Of a stretch of DNA of 64,000 bases, positions 1-8,670 are shown one piece after another (within the stretch, counting starts at the first letter, position 1; the number at the start of each line of letters is the position of its first letter). Under the pieces are notes generated by a model. That model was not told the origin of the DNA and did not search any database. It saw only the letters and a list, made by a program, of their open reading frames with translations. Position numbers and translations under genes: made by a program. Origin of the DNA: CAWBAT01 sp963810905 (GTDB lineage Bacteria; Acidobacteriota; Terriglobia; Versatilivoradales; Versatilivoraceae); the NCBI GenBank assembly GCA_963810905.1, contig CAWEPG010000021.1, forward strand, positions 1 to 64,000, read 5' to 3'.

Positions 1-832
1 TTGAAATCACCTCAAAAAGACTTCCCTGCAGAGGAGTCATCTTCACCATTTCTTGAAGAGTCATGCCCAGTAAGCCCAGATCGATAAATCGGGCATTAGG
101 GCCCGTGATATAAAACTTGCCAGGGCCATCCATGTGGATATTAGTCGCCGTGGCCGCCGCCAGAGCCCGATGCCAGAGCTTTACAAAGTCGCTACAGCGA
201 GCATCGCCGCGCTTGGCGTTTTCGAATACCTCTTCCGGTTCCATATCCAAGAACCGCAGCCTCATGGCGCGATGTCCCATGATTCCTTCCAGATGTCCCT
301 TGCCACCGCAACCACAAAAATGCTCTTTCGGGTCCAGACTCACAACGGAATGACCGCCTTCCCTGTTCCCTTGAACCAAAGGATAGCGGCCGAAGCCGAT
401 CCCATTGCCCAGCGTCCACACCCGGATCACCCGCTCAAGGTAGCCTTGAGTGGCGGCAATTCCAGCCGCCATGACATCGGCATCATTAAAGATTCGCACT
501 GGGACTGGAATGTCCTTTTGTCGAAGGGCGCCTGTTAGGATCGCTTGCAGATTGAATCCTTTGATCTGTTGAAGGTTGGGAGATTCTTCAATCACACCGT
601 TTCGGACAATTCCCGGGAAACCCACTCCCACGGCATGAACGTCCTCGCCTTTTCCAATCTTTTCGAGTTCCTGTCGCAGAAATTCGCCGATCTTTTCGGC
701 TGGCATCTCCTGTAAGGCGCCTGCCTCATCTGGTCTTTCTAGAAAGCGTCGAACGGAGCCGACCAGTTGGTGGTTTTCGACTAAGCCGATGGAGATATGA
801 CCTTTCGCAACCACACCGACGATTCGATTCAT
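1..832 (-). CDS. ROK-family protein (sugar kinase/regulator fold), partial
   Basis: The reading frame starts at ATG 832 (MNRIVG) behind a purine-rich GGGGGAGG and runs off the left edge, leaving about 277 residues of a family that is usually 300-320 long. ROK features seen: VGVGFPGIV near residues 68-76, FNDADV near 115-120 (catalytic Asp region), a glycine-rich GNGIGFG near 142-148, and the zinc motif GGH ... CGCGGKGHLE near 159-182. Two oddities: the N-terminal phosphate-binding DxGGTK motif of ROK kinases is not recognisable (the site reads GVVAKGHIS), and the last Cys of the CxCGxxGCxE zinc motif is His. It is therefore clearly ROK by fold but may be a sensor or a divergent kinase rather than glucokinase. 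No helix-turn-helix domain precedes it. Confidence 0.8.
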   Translation of the reverse strand, partial: MNRIVGVVAKGHISIGLVENHQLVGSVRRFLERPDEAGALQEMPAEKIGEFLRQELEKIGKGEDVHAVGVGFPGIVRNGVIEESPNLQQIKGFNLQAILTGALRQKDIPVPVRIFNDADVMAAGIAATQGYLERVIRVWTLGNGIGFGRYPLVQGNREGGHSVVSLDPKEHFCGCGGKGHLEGIMGHRAMRLRFLDMEPEEVFENAKRGDARCSDFVKLWHRALAAATATNIHMDGPGKFYITGPNARFIDLGLLGMTLQEMVKMTPLQGSLFEVIS

Positions 833-904
833 AGTTCCTCCCCCGGCAAGAATCTCTCTAACAATGGTGATTCCAGGGGGTTCGACCTGACAATAGGTAC
901 AACC

Positions 905-1139
905 ACCCCTTGCCCCCTCCTTAACAAAGGAGGGGGGTTTTTAGTTACCACCCTTGCCTCCTTCCTTAATAAATGAAGGGAGTTTAGGATATCACCACCC
1001 ATAAGGCTCTACCTCCGTTAGCGAGAGGAGGAGAAAATTCACGATGACCTCCTCCTAACAAAGGAGGAGTGCTCTACCCCGGAAGTTCTGCGAGCCTTCG
1101 TTCCCATCCGAGAGGGGAGTAAATTCACGATGACCTCGT
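905..1139. repeat. Cluster of GGAGG/CCTCC hairpin repeats between the ROK gene and sthA
   Basis: Three related palindromes lie in this 330-base gap. The best (913-937) pairs CCCCCTCCTT with AAGGAGGGGG around an AACA loop and is followed by TTTTTA; degenerate relatives are at 958-982 and 1049-1069. A direct repeat, AAATTCACGATGACCTC, occurs at about 1035-1051 and 1122-1138. The T run follows the hairpin only on the + strand while both flanking genes are on the - strand, so these look like extragenic repeats rather than the terminator of sthA. Confidence 0.6.
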
Positions 1140-1164
1140 GCGACGGCTGGTGTTGAAATCCGAG

Positions 1165-2553
1165 CTAAAGTCGCGCCAGCTTGTTCAGGCCATTAAAGGC
1201 GGCGGCTTTATAGCATTCTGCCAGTGTCGGATAGTTGAATACCGTATTGACGAAGTATTCGATCGTGCCCTTCAAGATCATAACAGCTTGGCCAATGTGC
1301 AAAATCTCCGCTGCCCCCTCCCCAATGATGTGGACGCCCAACAGATCTTTGGTTTCCCGATGAAAGATGAGTTTCAATCGCCCCGTAGTATCTCCCCGAA
1401 TCTGGCCTCGGGCAATTTCACGATAATAGGCAATCCCCACTTCATACGGGACATCCTCATCGGTGAGCTGTTCTTCCGTTTTGCCGATAAAAGAAATCTC
1501 GGGAATGGTATAAATGCCATAGGGATAGTTGGCAGGATTAGAGCTCACGGGCACGCCAAAAGCATGCGCTGCGGCAATACGGCCCTGCTCCATGGATACC
1601 GAAGCCAGGCTTGGAAATCCGATCACATCTCCAACCGCATAAATATGCGGTTGCTTGGTTCGATAATCGGAATCGACTGGAATGCGTCCTCGGCCATCCG
1701 CTTCAATGCCGGCCGCAGGCAGATTGAGCTCATCCACATTTCCTTGACGACCCACGGCGTAAAGGAGGGCGTCCCCGGAAATCTTTTTCTTGCTCTCCAG
1801 GTTTGCCACGACCGTTCCCTCGGGAGTCTCTTCAACACTTTCCACTTCTTCATTCAAACGCAGGGTAACCCGGCTATCTCGCAAATGGTAGGTGAGGGCT
1901 TCCACCATCTCGGCGTCCGCAAATTCCAACAACCGGGGACGCTTCTCGACGAGAATGACCCGAACGCCCAACGTGGCGAACATACAGGTGTATTCCACCC
2001 CAATAACTCCTCCACCCACCACGATTAATGTCTTGGGTATATTCTGCATTCCCAGGATCTGATCGCTATTAATAATGCTGCGATTATTGAACGGAACTTT
2101 GGGAGAGCTAGCAGGGCGGGTTCCCGTGGCAATGACGATGCGTTGTGCCTCATAGTCGGATTGCCCGCGCGGATTCTGGACACGAATATGAGTGGGATCT
2201 AAAAAGCTGGCACAACCTGCCAATACTTCGATCCCGTTGCGTGAAAGTTGAGCTTGCGTGACATCGATCTCGGTTTTGATGACAGACTGCACTCGAAAAG
2301 CCAGGTCCGCCATGGTGATCTTCTCTTTGACGCGATAGTTGACCCCATAGATGCTCTGATATTGGAAACCCGAGAGGTGTAAAACGGCCTCTCGCATGGT
2401 TTTGCTGGGAATGGTGCCCGTATTGATGCAGGTCCCACCCACGACCTCTCTCATTTCAACCAAAGCCACTCGTCTCCCGCACTTGGCTCCCTGAATCGCA
2501 GCGCGTTGACCGCCAGGTCCGGAGCCAATGACTATGAGATCGTACGATTGCAT
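1165..2553 (-). CDS. sthA: Soluble (Si-specific) NAD(P)+ transhydrogenase
   Basis: A cytosolic FAD flavoprotein of the pyridine nucleotide-disulfide reductase family, which exchanges reducing equivalents between NADPH and NAD+. Seen: FAD dinucleotide fold GSGPGG near residue 10; GGTCINTGTIPSKT, where the second redox Cys of lipoamide dehydrogenase or glutathione reductase is Thr, as in SthA; a second nucleotide fold VVGGGVIGVEY near 180; the FAD motif YAVGDVIGFP; and FNYPTLAECYK near the C-terminus in place of the HPT catalytic His motif of disulfide reductases. These replacements separate it from dihydrolipoamide dehydrogenase. Length of about 462 residues is normal. I prefer ATG 2553 (MQSYDL) to the upstream TTG at 2562. 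The gene stands alone between two repeat-containing or empty gaps. Confidence 0.93.
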   Translation of the reverse strand: MQSYDLIVIGSGPGGQRAAIQGAKCGRRVALVEMREVVGGTCINTGTIPSKTMREAVLHLSGFQYQSIYGVNYRVKEKITMADLAFRVQSVIKTEIDVTQAQLSRNGIEVLAGCASFLDPTHIRVQNPRGQSDYEAQRIVIATGTRPASSPKVPFNNRSIINSDQILGMQNIPKTLIVVGGGVIGVEYTCMFATLGVRVILVEKRPRLLEFADAEMVEALTYHLRDSRVTLRLNEEVESVEETPEGTVVANLESKKKISGDALLYAVGRQGNVDELNLPAAGIEADGRGRIPVDSDYRTKQPHIYAVGDVIGFPSLASVSMEQGRIAAAHAFGVPVSSNPANYPYGIYTIPEISFIGKTEEQLTDEDVPYEVGIAYYREIARGQIRGDTTGRLKLIFHRETKDLLGVHIIGEGAAEILHIGQAVMILKGTIEYFVNTVFNYPTLAECYKAAAFNGLNKLARL

Positions 2554-3306
2554 GTTTGCCAACCTATCTTGGTGAATTCTTGAAGTGTAACACTTGGCTC
2601 GACCGAAACATGATCAGTTCATGAATAATGCGTCAGATGATACGCTAACCGTGCAGAGCTTCACTATCAGATTCTGGGGGTTCATAAGATATCCTTGATG
2701 GACTTCCAGGTTGGGCGCGCACGCCGAGCGTGCCGCCGTTTCGTCGGTCTCAGTGAGACTGCCCTACCCCGAGCTCGCCGTAAGGTCTACGATTTTTCGC
2801 GAACCCACCCAGCCGTAAACACGCGATCAGTCGGCGGTTCAATAGGATGGATGCATCGCAAGGAGTCCTTACCATGCTTTTTCGTTAGGTTGTGTGGGCC
2901 TGAATAACCGTGGAGTGAATGGGGGACATGGGATGAGCCCCGGGTTGAGACGCGGGGTTTATAAAAAGAAAATTCTTACGTCGTGAAAATAGATTAGCGA
3001 AATTGCTAAATAGAACTAAGTTCTGAGGTTAGCGAAAATAATTTATGGCCGTGACCGCGGACACTGATCAACCTCGACGATTTACCCACCTTGTCAGCGA
3101 GTGTTCCAGTTATCTCATTAGGTTTTATATATATGAAGGACAGGCTAGAACAAAGAATGCACAAACCCCGGCGCAGGCAAATCACTTAAATGTTTCACGG
3201 AGCTGGTACGAAGACTCTTTGGAACCAGCCTGTCCCAGAATTAATTACATCTGCCTGAGCTATCTCCATGGAACTGAAAAACTCTGCGAGTCCGCTTCAT
3301 TCTTCT
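2554..3306. other. 750-base gap, no gene recognised
   Basis: Short open frames here (2695-2907, 3045-3398 on +) have no ribosome-binding site and no recognisable protein character. Positions 2705-2860 are GC-rich, whereas 2955-3050 is AT-rich and could hold promoters. Nothing firmer can be supported. Confidence 0.4.
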
Positions 3307-4803
3307 TTATCGATCGTCGCCGTCCTCGCCCTCGGAGGCAGGCACTGAAGGACTCACAGGGGTCAACGTTCCCGACAATACCCAAGCTTTCTGGCTAGGG
3401 GCAAATCGGGGTGCCAGAAGTCCATCGTTGATTTCTCGAGTAACTGCGAACCGATTGAATTGCGTTGCAGGGATAAACAATCTTTGGTTGTTTGGAAATT
3501 TATCGGAAGCAGTATCTACATCGCCTTCAGCCGCGGAGACAACCCCGTCGCCGTTTGTATCCACCCTCTTTACTTCCTGCGCGTAAGCGTCGAACAATCG
3601 TTTGTTAAAGTCGGTAACTCCTTTGTCAAATGAATCCAGCCGCTCGTAAACGTCTAAGAAGATCTCATTCGCGAGCCCGCTGGGAATGAAACGCTGGCGA
3701 AATTCCCTCTGCGAGTCATCGTCTGCATCGAACTTGTCCGGGTCGCGCGGACCGGACGCCTGGAGCACACCTTGGTTGTTTGGGTTGTCGCCATAATGAA
3801 TCGGGTCGTTCTTTACGCCATTCGGGCCCGAGCCAGGAATAATAGACTGAAGCGCTCCTATTTGCCCTGCCTCGAAGGTCCCAGGGATGCCTCCGGTGAA
3901 TGGGAGTTCGTAGAGTGGATGGATCCAGTTTGTAGTGTAGTTGAACTCCCAGTAGGCGTGCCCATCGCTTTGCTGCAGGGTATTCCAGGCGCCCATACTT
4001 AGTTGAATGGGGACGACATTAGCCTGGGTGTCAGGAAAATGGTCGGTCGGGCTGGGAAAGCGAACGGGCTTCCCATCTGTAGTGAAGATGTTTCCAAAGA
4101 CATTATTGCTGCCTAGAGCTTTGATCGCATCAGCATCGGCTTGCAAGAGGGTGCCAAACTGTGCGTGGCCATCGTCGCGCGCTGTGTTGTTGGTTGGAGC
4201 CACTGTCAGGTCATGAATCATCCAGCCTTCATACCAACCGCTCTCGTTGTTGATTACAAACAGTCCCGAGATGTCGGTGAAGATGTCAATAAATGCCTCC
4301 ACGTCGTTGGGGTCGGTCGGCAAGCCAGGTTTGGGCTCCAGAACTACTCGCACCGCACCAATGGTCGGCAGGCCGCAATCTGGTCCGGTCGCGGTCAGCA
4401 TGGCTGTGTCATTCACGCCTGGTATTAGGCTTGTGAATGGGTTTGACTCAAAGCCAGTCGTATCCAGCAGGTAATATTGAAAAAGCTGGCTTGGCTTGGG
4501 TTTAAGGGGTGCATGGTCGAAATGGGCTTCGGCGTAAGCCTGTGTGGGAAGCTGGCTGTGAGGCCGACGTGCCATTTGAAGCAGCCGGTCTTTGAGCGGG
4601 TCCGGTAATTGACTGACGTCTCCACGGGTGCGAACAAATTCCATATCTTTTTGGGCAGCTGGATTCGGATTGCATGGCGGCGGAGGCTGTTGAGCAGACC
4701 CTGTCTTAGGAACTGAAATCACGATTCCCAACATCGTCCATAACAAGGCCCGACTGGTAATGCTCATACCTTTGTCAAAACCCAAGTGTGATAGTTGTTT
4801 CAT
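3307..4803 (-). CDS. Exported protein of unknown function
   Basis: A 498-residue protein with a Sec-type signal peptide (a hydrophobic stretch near residues 17-31, cleavage likely after GSAQQ near 35-39). It starts at ATG 4803 behind a strong GGGAGGAG. After a proline-rich start of the mature part, the protein is mixed polar sequence without membrane segments. One calcium-loop-like motif, DTNGDGVVSAAEGD, lies near residue 415 and resembles an EF-hand or dockerin loop. I do not recognise the family. It stands alone, without an operon partner. The periplasm or cell surface is the likely location, inferred from the signal peptide. Confidence 0.7.
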   Translation of the reverse strand: MKQLSHLGFDKGMSITSRALLWTMLGIVISVPKTGSAQQPPPPCNPNPAAQKDMEFVRTRGDVSQLPDPLKDRLLQMARRPHSQLPTQAYAEAHFDHAPLKPKPSQLFQYYLLDTTGFESNPFTSLIPGVNDTAMLTATGPDCGLPTIGAVRVVLEPKPGLPTDPNDVEAFIDIFTDISGLFVINNESGWYEGWMIHDLTVAPTNNTARDDGHAQFGTLLQADADAIKALGSNNVFGNIFTTDGKPVRFPSPTDHFPDTQANVVPIQLSMGAWNTLQQSDGHAYWEFNYTTNWIHPLYELPFTGGIPGTFEAGQIGALQSIIPGSGPNGVKNDPIHYGDNPNNQGVLQASGPRDPDKFDADDDSQREFRQRFIPSGLANEIFLDVYERLDSFDKGVTDFNKRLFDAYAQEVKRVDTNGDGVVSAAEGDVDTASDKFPNNQRLFIPATQFNRFAVTREINDGLLAPRFAPSQKAWVLSGTLTPVSPSVPASEGEDGDDR

Positions 4804-5373
4804 ATACTCCTCCCTTTTAAATATATTTTTAAAGTGTTGGTGCGGAGTATTAACTTAAGAATTTGTCGTGGGCCATTTGTCGGGATCCTTAAGTCTCAAT
4901 CCAATCTTCCTACTCTCAATCGCACCTGAAATCAGGCTCTCCACCTATTGATGCATGAGATCGCAATTCGAGTAAGGGCTCGGTTGTGAGTGGTTCATTT
5001 AAGCTGGTGAAAAGTCATAAGGAGGGAGCTAGCAACTTACAACTTCACCTTACGGGATGTTTTCCTCGGATTGAACTGCGGGTCAAATGATAGGTTGGTT
5101 GAGCCTTTCTGATTTCGCTAAGAGAAGGCGTGAGACTGGCTGTCGGGTTTTGGGCACAGTGGAGCATGCAGCAGTTCATGCTAGCGAACCTTCGCCCCTG
5201 CTGGACCTCCAGGCTGAAGCTGCTCGGCGGACTTCCAAGCCTTGTCCTGGCCCGCTCCCATGGATTCACCGTTCAGAAGGTCCCTCTCTATTCGCCTAAA
5301 AAATCATATTACGATAGAGTAAAGAGGGTTTTATGCTTTACGAACAACCCCACTCCTCTCGCGGTGATTCTTC
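4804..5373. other. 570-base divergent intergenic region
   Basis: This lies between the - strand exported protein and uvrB on +, so it must hold both promoters. Overlapping short frames on both strands (5045-5408) look like chance: no start has a ribosome-binding site and the frames overlap each other. No clear LexA-type palindrome was found near uvrB by eye. Confidence 0.4.
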
Positions 5374-7392
5374 ATGAAGCCTTTTGTCTCTTCCATGCCA
5401 AGATCTGAAAACCCCTTCCGGGTTGCGCAGTTCGTTCCCCGGGGTGACCAGGTTCAAGCGATTGAGCAGTTGGTGAAAGGATTGAATGACGGGGAAAAAC
5501 ACCAGGTGTTGCTCGGTGTCACCGGATCCGGGAAGACCTACACTATGGCCAAGGTGGTGGAAGCGATCAACCGCCCTACCTTGGTATTGGCACATAATAA
5601 AACCCTGGCCGCTCAACTTTGCCAGGAGTTCCGCACTTTTTTCCCAGGCAGTGCCGTGGAATATTTTGTGAGTTACTACGATTACTACCAGCCCGAAGCC
5701 TACATCGCCTCCACGGATACCTATATTGAGAAAGAATCCACGATCAATGAAGAAATTGACAAGATGCGGATGTCAGCAACCCGCACTCTCTTCGAACGCC
5801 GCGACTGCATCATTGTGGCGAGCGTGAGTTGTATCTATGGGATCGGTTCTCCGGAGGCCTACTACGGGATGTTGCTCTTCCTGGAGAAAGGGCAACGGAT
5901 CAGGCGCGAGGAGATCATTAAGAAGCTGGTTGAAATCCAGTACGAACGGGATGACTCGGACTTCCGTCGTGGAACCTTTCGGGTGCGGGGAGATTATGTC
6001 GAGATTTTTCCGGCTTATGATGACTTTGCCTATCGGGTGGAGTTGTTTGGGGAGGTAGTCGAAGGGCTCTTTCAGATCGATCCACTTTATGGAGACATTA
6101 AGATCACTTACGAGCGATTGCCGATTTACCCTAAATCGCACTATGTGACTCCGCGCAGTACCTTATTGAAGGCCATCAAGAGCATTAAAGAAGAATTGGA
6201 GTGGTGGCGGCCCCAGTTGGAAGCGCAAGGGAAGCTCATCGAAGCCCAGCGTCTTCATCAACGCACCCTTTTTGACATTGAGATGATGAAGGAGATCGGC
6301 TTCTGTCATGGAATTGAGAACTATTCTCGTCACTTGTCCGGACGGCAGCCCGGTGAACCTCCACCAACACTTCTCGATTACCTGCCTAAAGACCATCTCA
6401 TGATTATTGATGAAAGCCATCAATCCGTTCCACAGGTTCGCGGAATGTATAAAGGCGACCGTTCGCGAAAGGAGAATCTGGTTAACTTTGGATTCCGATT
6501 GCCTTCAGCTCTGGATAACCGGCCATTGAAATTTGAAGAATTTGAAGAGCGGCTGAATCAGGTTGTCTATGTCTCGGCTACGCCCGGCCCTTATGAACTG
6601 ACCAAAACGGCCGGTATTGTTGTGGAACAGATCATCCGTCCAACAGGACTGGTGGACCCGGAAGTGGAGGTCCGTCCCGTGGGCGGACAAATCGATGATT
6701 TACTCCACGAAATCCGGATTCGTGAGAAACGGAAAGAACGCGTACTCGTGACCACCCTCACCAAACGAATGGCTGAAGATCTGGCCGAGTATTACCGGGA
6801 GGTCGGAGTTCGCTGCCGGTACATGCATTCGGAGATTGAGACGCTGGAGCGCATTAAAATTCTCCGTGACTTGAGGCTGGGGGAATTCGATGTTCTCATC
6901 GGGATTAACCTGTTACGCGAAGGTCTCGATTTGCCGGAAGTCTCGCTGGTAGCCATTTTGGATGCCGACAAAGAAGGATTTCTCCGTTCTCGCGATTCTT
7001 TGATTCAAACGATGGGCCGGGCGGCACGCCATATCAACGGCCGGGCAATTCTCTATGCGGATGTCATGACCGAGTCGATGCGCAATGCCATCGGGGAGAC
7101 GAATCGTCGTCGGGAAAAACAAGTGCGGTATAACCAGGAAAATGGAATTACGCCGGAAACGATTGTCAAACCGATAGATTTGAGCCTGGTGGCAATGACA
7201 GAGGCAGATTATGTTGAAATCCCGGTTGAAGAGGAAGTGCTGGAGTTCCAGTCGCCTGACGAGCTTGAGGCCTATATCATCAAGTTGCAGAAAGAGATGC
7301 GAGAGGTAGCCAAAAACTTTGAATTTGAGAGGGCAGCTCAGTTGCGCGACAAGATCAAAGCTCTAAAACAGAAAGAAATGGAATCTCTCTGA
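5374..7392 (+). CDS. uvrB: Excinuclease ABC subunit B (UvrB)
   Basis: DNA-damage verification helicase of nucleotide excision repair; it is handed to damage by UvrA and recruits UvrC. Seen: Walker A GVTGSGKT at residues 48-55; the beta-hairpin region YYDYYQPEAYI near residue 100 that inserts between DNA strands; the DESH Walker B near 348; helicase motifs VYVSATPG, GINLLREGLDLPEV and QTMGRAARH; and a C-terminal UVR domain (LEAYIIKLQKEM ... AAQLRDKI) near 628-662 that contacts UvrC. The length of 672 residues is normal. The start may be ATG 5374 or ATG 5395 (MPRSENPF); the latter matches the family better, and neither has a strong ribosome-binding site. The gene is intact, unlike many of its neighbours. 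Confidence 0.97.
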   Translation: MKPFVSSMPRSENPFRVAQFVPRGDQVQAIEQLVKGLNDGEKHQVLLGVTGSGKTYTMAKVVEAINRPTLVLAHNKTLAAQLCQEFRTFFPGSAVEYFVSYYDYYQPEAYIASTDTYIEKESTINEEIDKMRMSATRTLFERRDCIIVASVSCIYGIGSPEAYYGMLLFLEKGQRIRREEIIKKLVEIQYERDDSDFRRGTFRVRGDYVEIFPAYDDFAYRVELFGEVVEGLFQIDPLYGDIKITYERLPIYPKSHYVTPRSTLLKAIKSIKEELEWWRPQLEAQGKLIEAQRLHQRTLFDIEMMKEIGFCHGIENYSRHLSGRQPGEPPPTLLDYLPKDHLMIIDESHQSVPQVRGMYKGDRSRKENLVNFGFRLPSALDNRPLKFEEFEERLNQVVYVSATPGPYELTKTAGIVVEQIIRPTGLVDPEVEVRPVGGQIDDLLHEIRIREKRKERVLVTTLTKRMAEDLAEYYREVGVRCRYMHSEIETLERIKILRDLRLGEFDVLIGINLLREGLDLPEVSLVAILDADKEGFLRSRDSLIQTMGRAARHINGRAILYADVMTESMRNAIGETNRRREKQVRYNQENGITPETIVKPIDLSLVAMTEADYVEIPVEEEVLEFQSPDELEAYIIKLQKEMREVAKNFEFERAAQLRDKIKALKQKEMESL

Positions 7393-7402
7393 GAATCAGC
7401 CT

Positions 7403-7429
7403 GAACTCATACTCTGCTATAATGAGTTC
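7403..7429 (+). promoter_or_regulatory. 8-bp inverted repeat overlapping a TATAAT box
   Basis: GAACTCAT (7403-7410) and ATGAGTTC (7422-7429) form a perfect inverted repeat 11 bases downstream of uvrB, and TATAAT (7418-7423) overlaps its right half. It could be an operator on the promoter of the TPR gene at 7523 or the stem of a uvrB terminator; there is no following T run, and no good -35 box was seen. Confidence 0.3.
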
Positions 7430-7522
7430 GTAGGAAACAAATACATCGGAATCGTTTTACATCATTAGGCCTCGTCTTCCTTGCTTACTAAAACCGACCG
7501 TTAGGGCTGATAACGGGGGGCT

Positions 7523-8284
7523 ATGAAGAAAATCCGACTTGTCATCTGTTTCGTGATTATTTCGGCCCTGCCCCTACTGGCTGAGGGAGGCAAACGGCCT
7601 GAGATCTCCGAGGAGAATCGCGCCGAAATTGAACAGTTGACGAAGAGGGCTGATTCTCTGATGGTCCGCAAGCTTTATGAGGACGCAATTCTCACCTATC
7701 AGAAAGCTCTTGTATTGAATCCACGCGACCCCGTCGCACATAACAAGATGGGTATTGCCTATCATCAGCTCATGGACCTCCAGAGGGCCAAAATTGAATA
7801 CGAACAGGCAAAGAAATTGAATCCGAAATACTATGAGGCCTGGAACAATTTGGGAGCGGTCTATTACGGCCTGAAGAATTACACAAAGGCAATCAAGTAT
7901 TACAAAAAAGCTGTCGCACTCAATTCCACTTCCGCTAACACCTATCACAACCTTGGGTCCGCCTATTTCGCAGTGAACAAGAATGCCGAAGGTTTTCAGT
8001 CTTTTCAAGAAGCTTTCCGGCTGGACCCCGCGATACTCGAGAAGCTCTCCAGTTCTGGAACGATCATTCGTACAGCGGACGCGAATCAGGGAACCCAGAA
8101 TTTCTACATTGCTAAGCTTTACGTTCAAAGCGGACAAACCGAGAAAGCTTTGAGTTATTTGCTCAAGGCCCTTGAGAATGGATTTGATGATTACGACAAA
8201 ATCACCAAAGACCCGGATTTCAAGGCCCTGGCACAAGATGAGCGTTTGGCCCGAATGCTTCCTTCCAAGCAAAGCCCTAATTAA
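7523..8284 (+). CDS. Exported TPR-repeat protein
   Basis: A 253-residue protein with a Sec signal peptide (MKKIRLVICFVIISALPLLA) followed by at least three consecutive tetratricopeptide repeats between about residues 40 and 150 (for example PVAHNKMGIAYHQLMDLQRA, AWNNLGAVYYGLKNYTKAIK, NTYHNLGSAYFAVNKNAEGF) and a degenerate repeat near 195-215. TPRs mediate protein-protein contacts, so it is probably a periplasmic scaffold or assembly factor; the partner cannot be told from sequence. The start ATG 7523 follows GGGGGG at a spacing of about 3. It is alone, 130 bases after uvrB. Confidence 0.82.
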   Translation: MKKIRLVICFVIISALPLLAEGGKRPEISEENRAEIEQLTKRADSLMVRKLYEDAILTYQKALVLNPRDPVAHNKMGIAYHQLMDLQRAKIEYEQAKKLNPKYYEAWNNLGAVYYGLKNYTKAIKYYKKAVALNSTSANTYHNLGSAYFAVNKNAEGFQSFQEAFRLDPAILEKLSSSGTIIRTADANQGTQNFYIAKLYVQSGQTEKALSYLLKALENGFDDYDKITKDPDFKALAQDERLARMLPSKQSPN

Positions 8285-8364
8285 ATGAATCCCTAGATGA
8301 CCCAACTAAAGGGGCATTTCATGGCAAGTTTCTTGAAACCCTGACAATTCTGCAGGAGGCGGTT

Positions 8365-8502
8365 ATGCCGAAACAACGAAATGATGGCTTAGTTGCCAAG
8401 CGCGTTCTATTTTCAGTACCCTACCTCTTAATTCTCGCTCTTCAATATGCCGAAAAGCATACTAGGTCCAGGAGCCTGATTTTTTCATTCCTGGGCTATT
8501 GA
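8365..8502 (+). CDS. Possible 45-residue small protein
   Basis: An ATG at 8365 sits 5 bases after a perfect GGAGG and opens a 45-codon frame ending at TGA 8502. The product begins MPKQRNDGLVAKR and has a hydrophobic segment (VLFSVPYLLILALQYA, residues 13-28) followed by a basic tail, like a small single-span membrane protein. I know no homologue. Support rests on the ribosome-binding site and the membrane-like stretch; it could be chance. Confidence 0.3.
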   Translation: MPKQRNDGLVAKRVLFSVPYLLILALQYAEKHTRSRSLIFSFLGY

Positions 8503-8670
8503 CGAAATGAATTCTCAGCACCCGGCCCCTTCCGTCAGAAAGGACATGGTTTAATCTGCCCAAGCGGGGCTGTGGAATGCGTGCCTGTCTCACATGATTC
8601 TGCACTTTCTTTCGTTTACAAAACAAAATTCCTTTGTCTGCCACATGGCGGACGACTAGACGTTGACTTT

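Noticed and set aside
913..942. Hairpin plus T run as a terminator
   Set aside because: The T run follows only on the + strand, yet neighbouring genes are on the - strand.
1138..2028. 296-codon + strand frame
   Set aside because: Antisense shadow of sthA; no family motifs and it covers a region fully explained by sthA.
2695..3398. Short + strand frames downstream of the sthA promoter
   Set aside because: No ribosome-binding site and the second overlaps the 3' end of the exported-protein gene.
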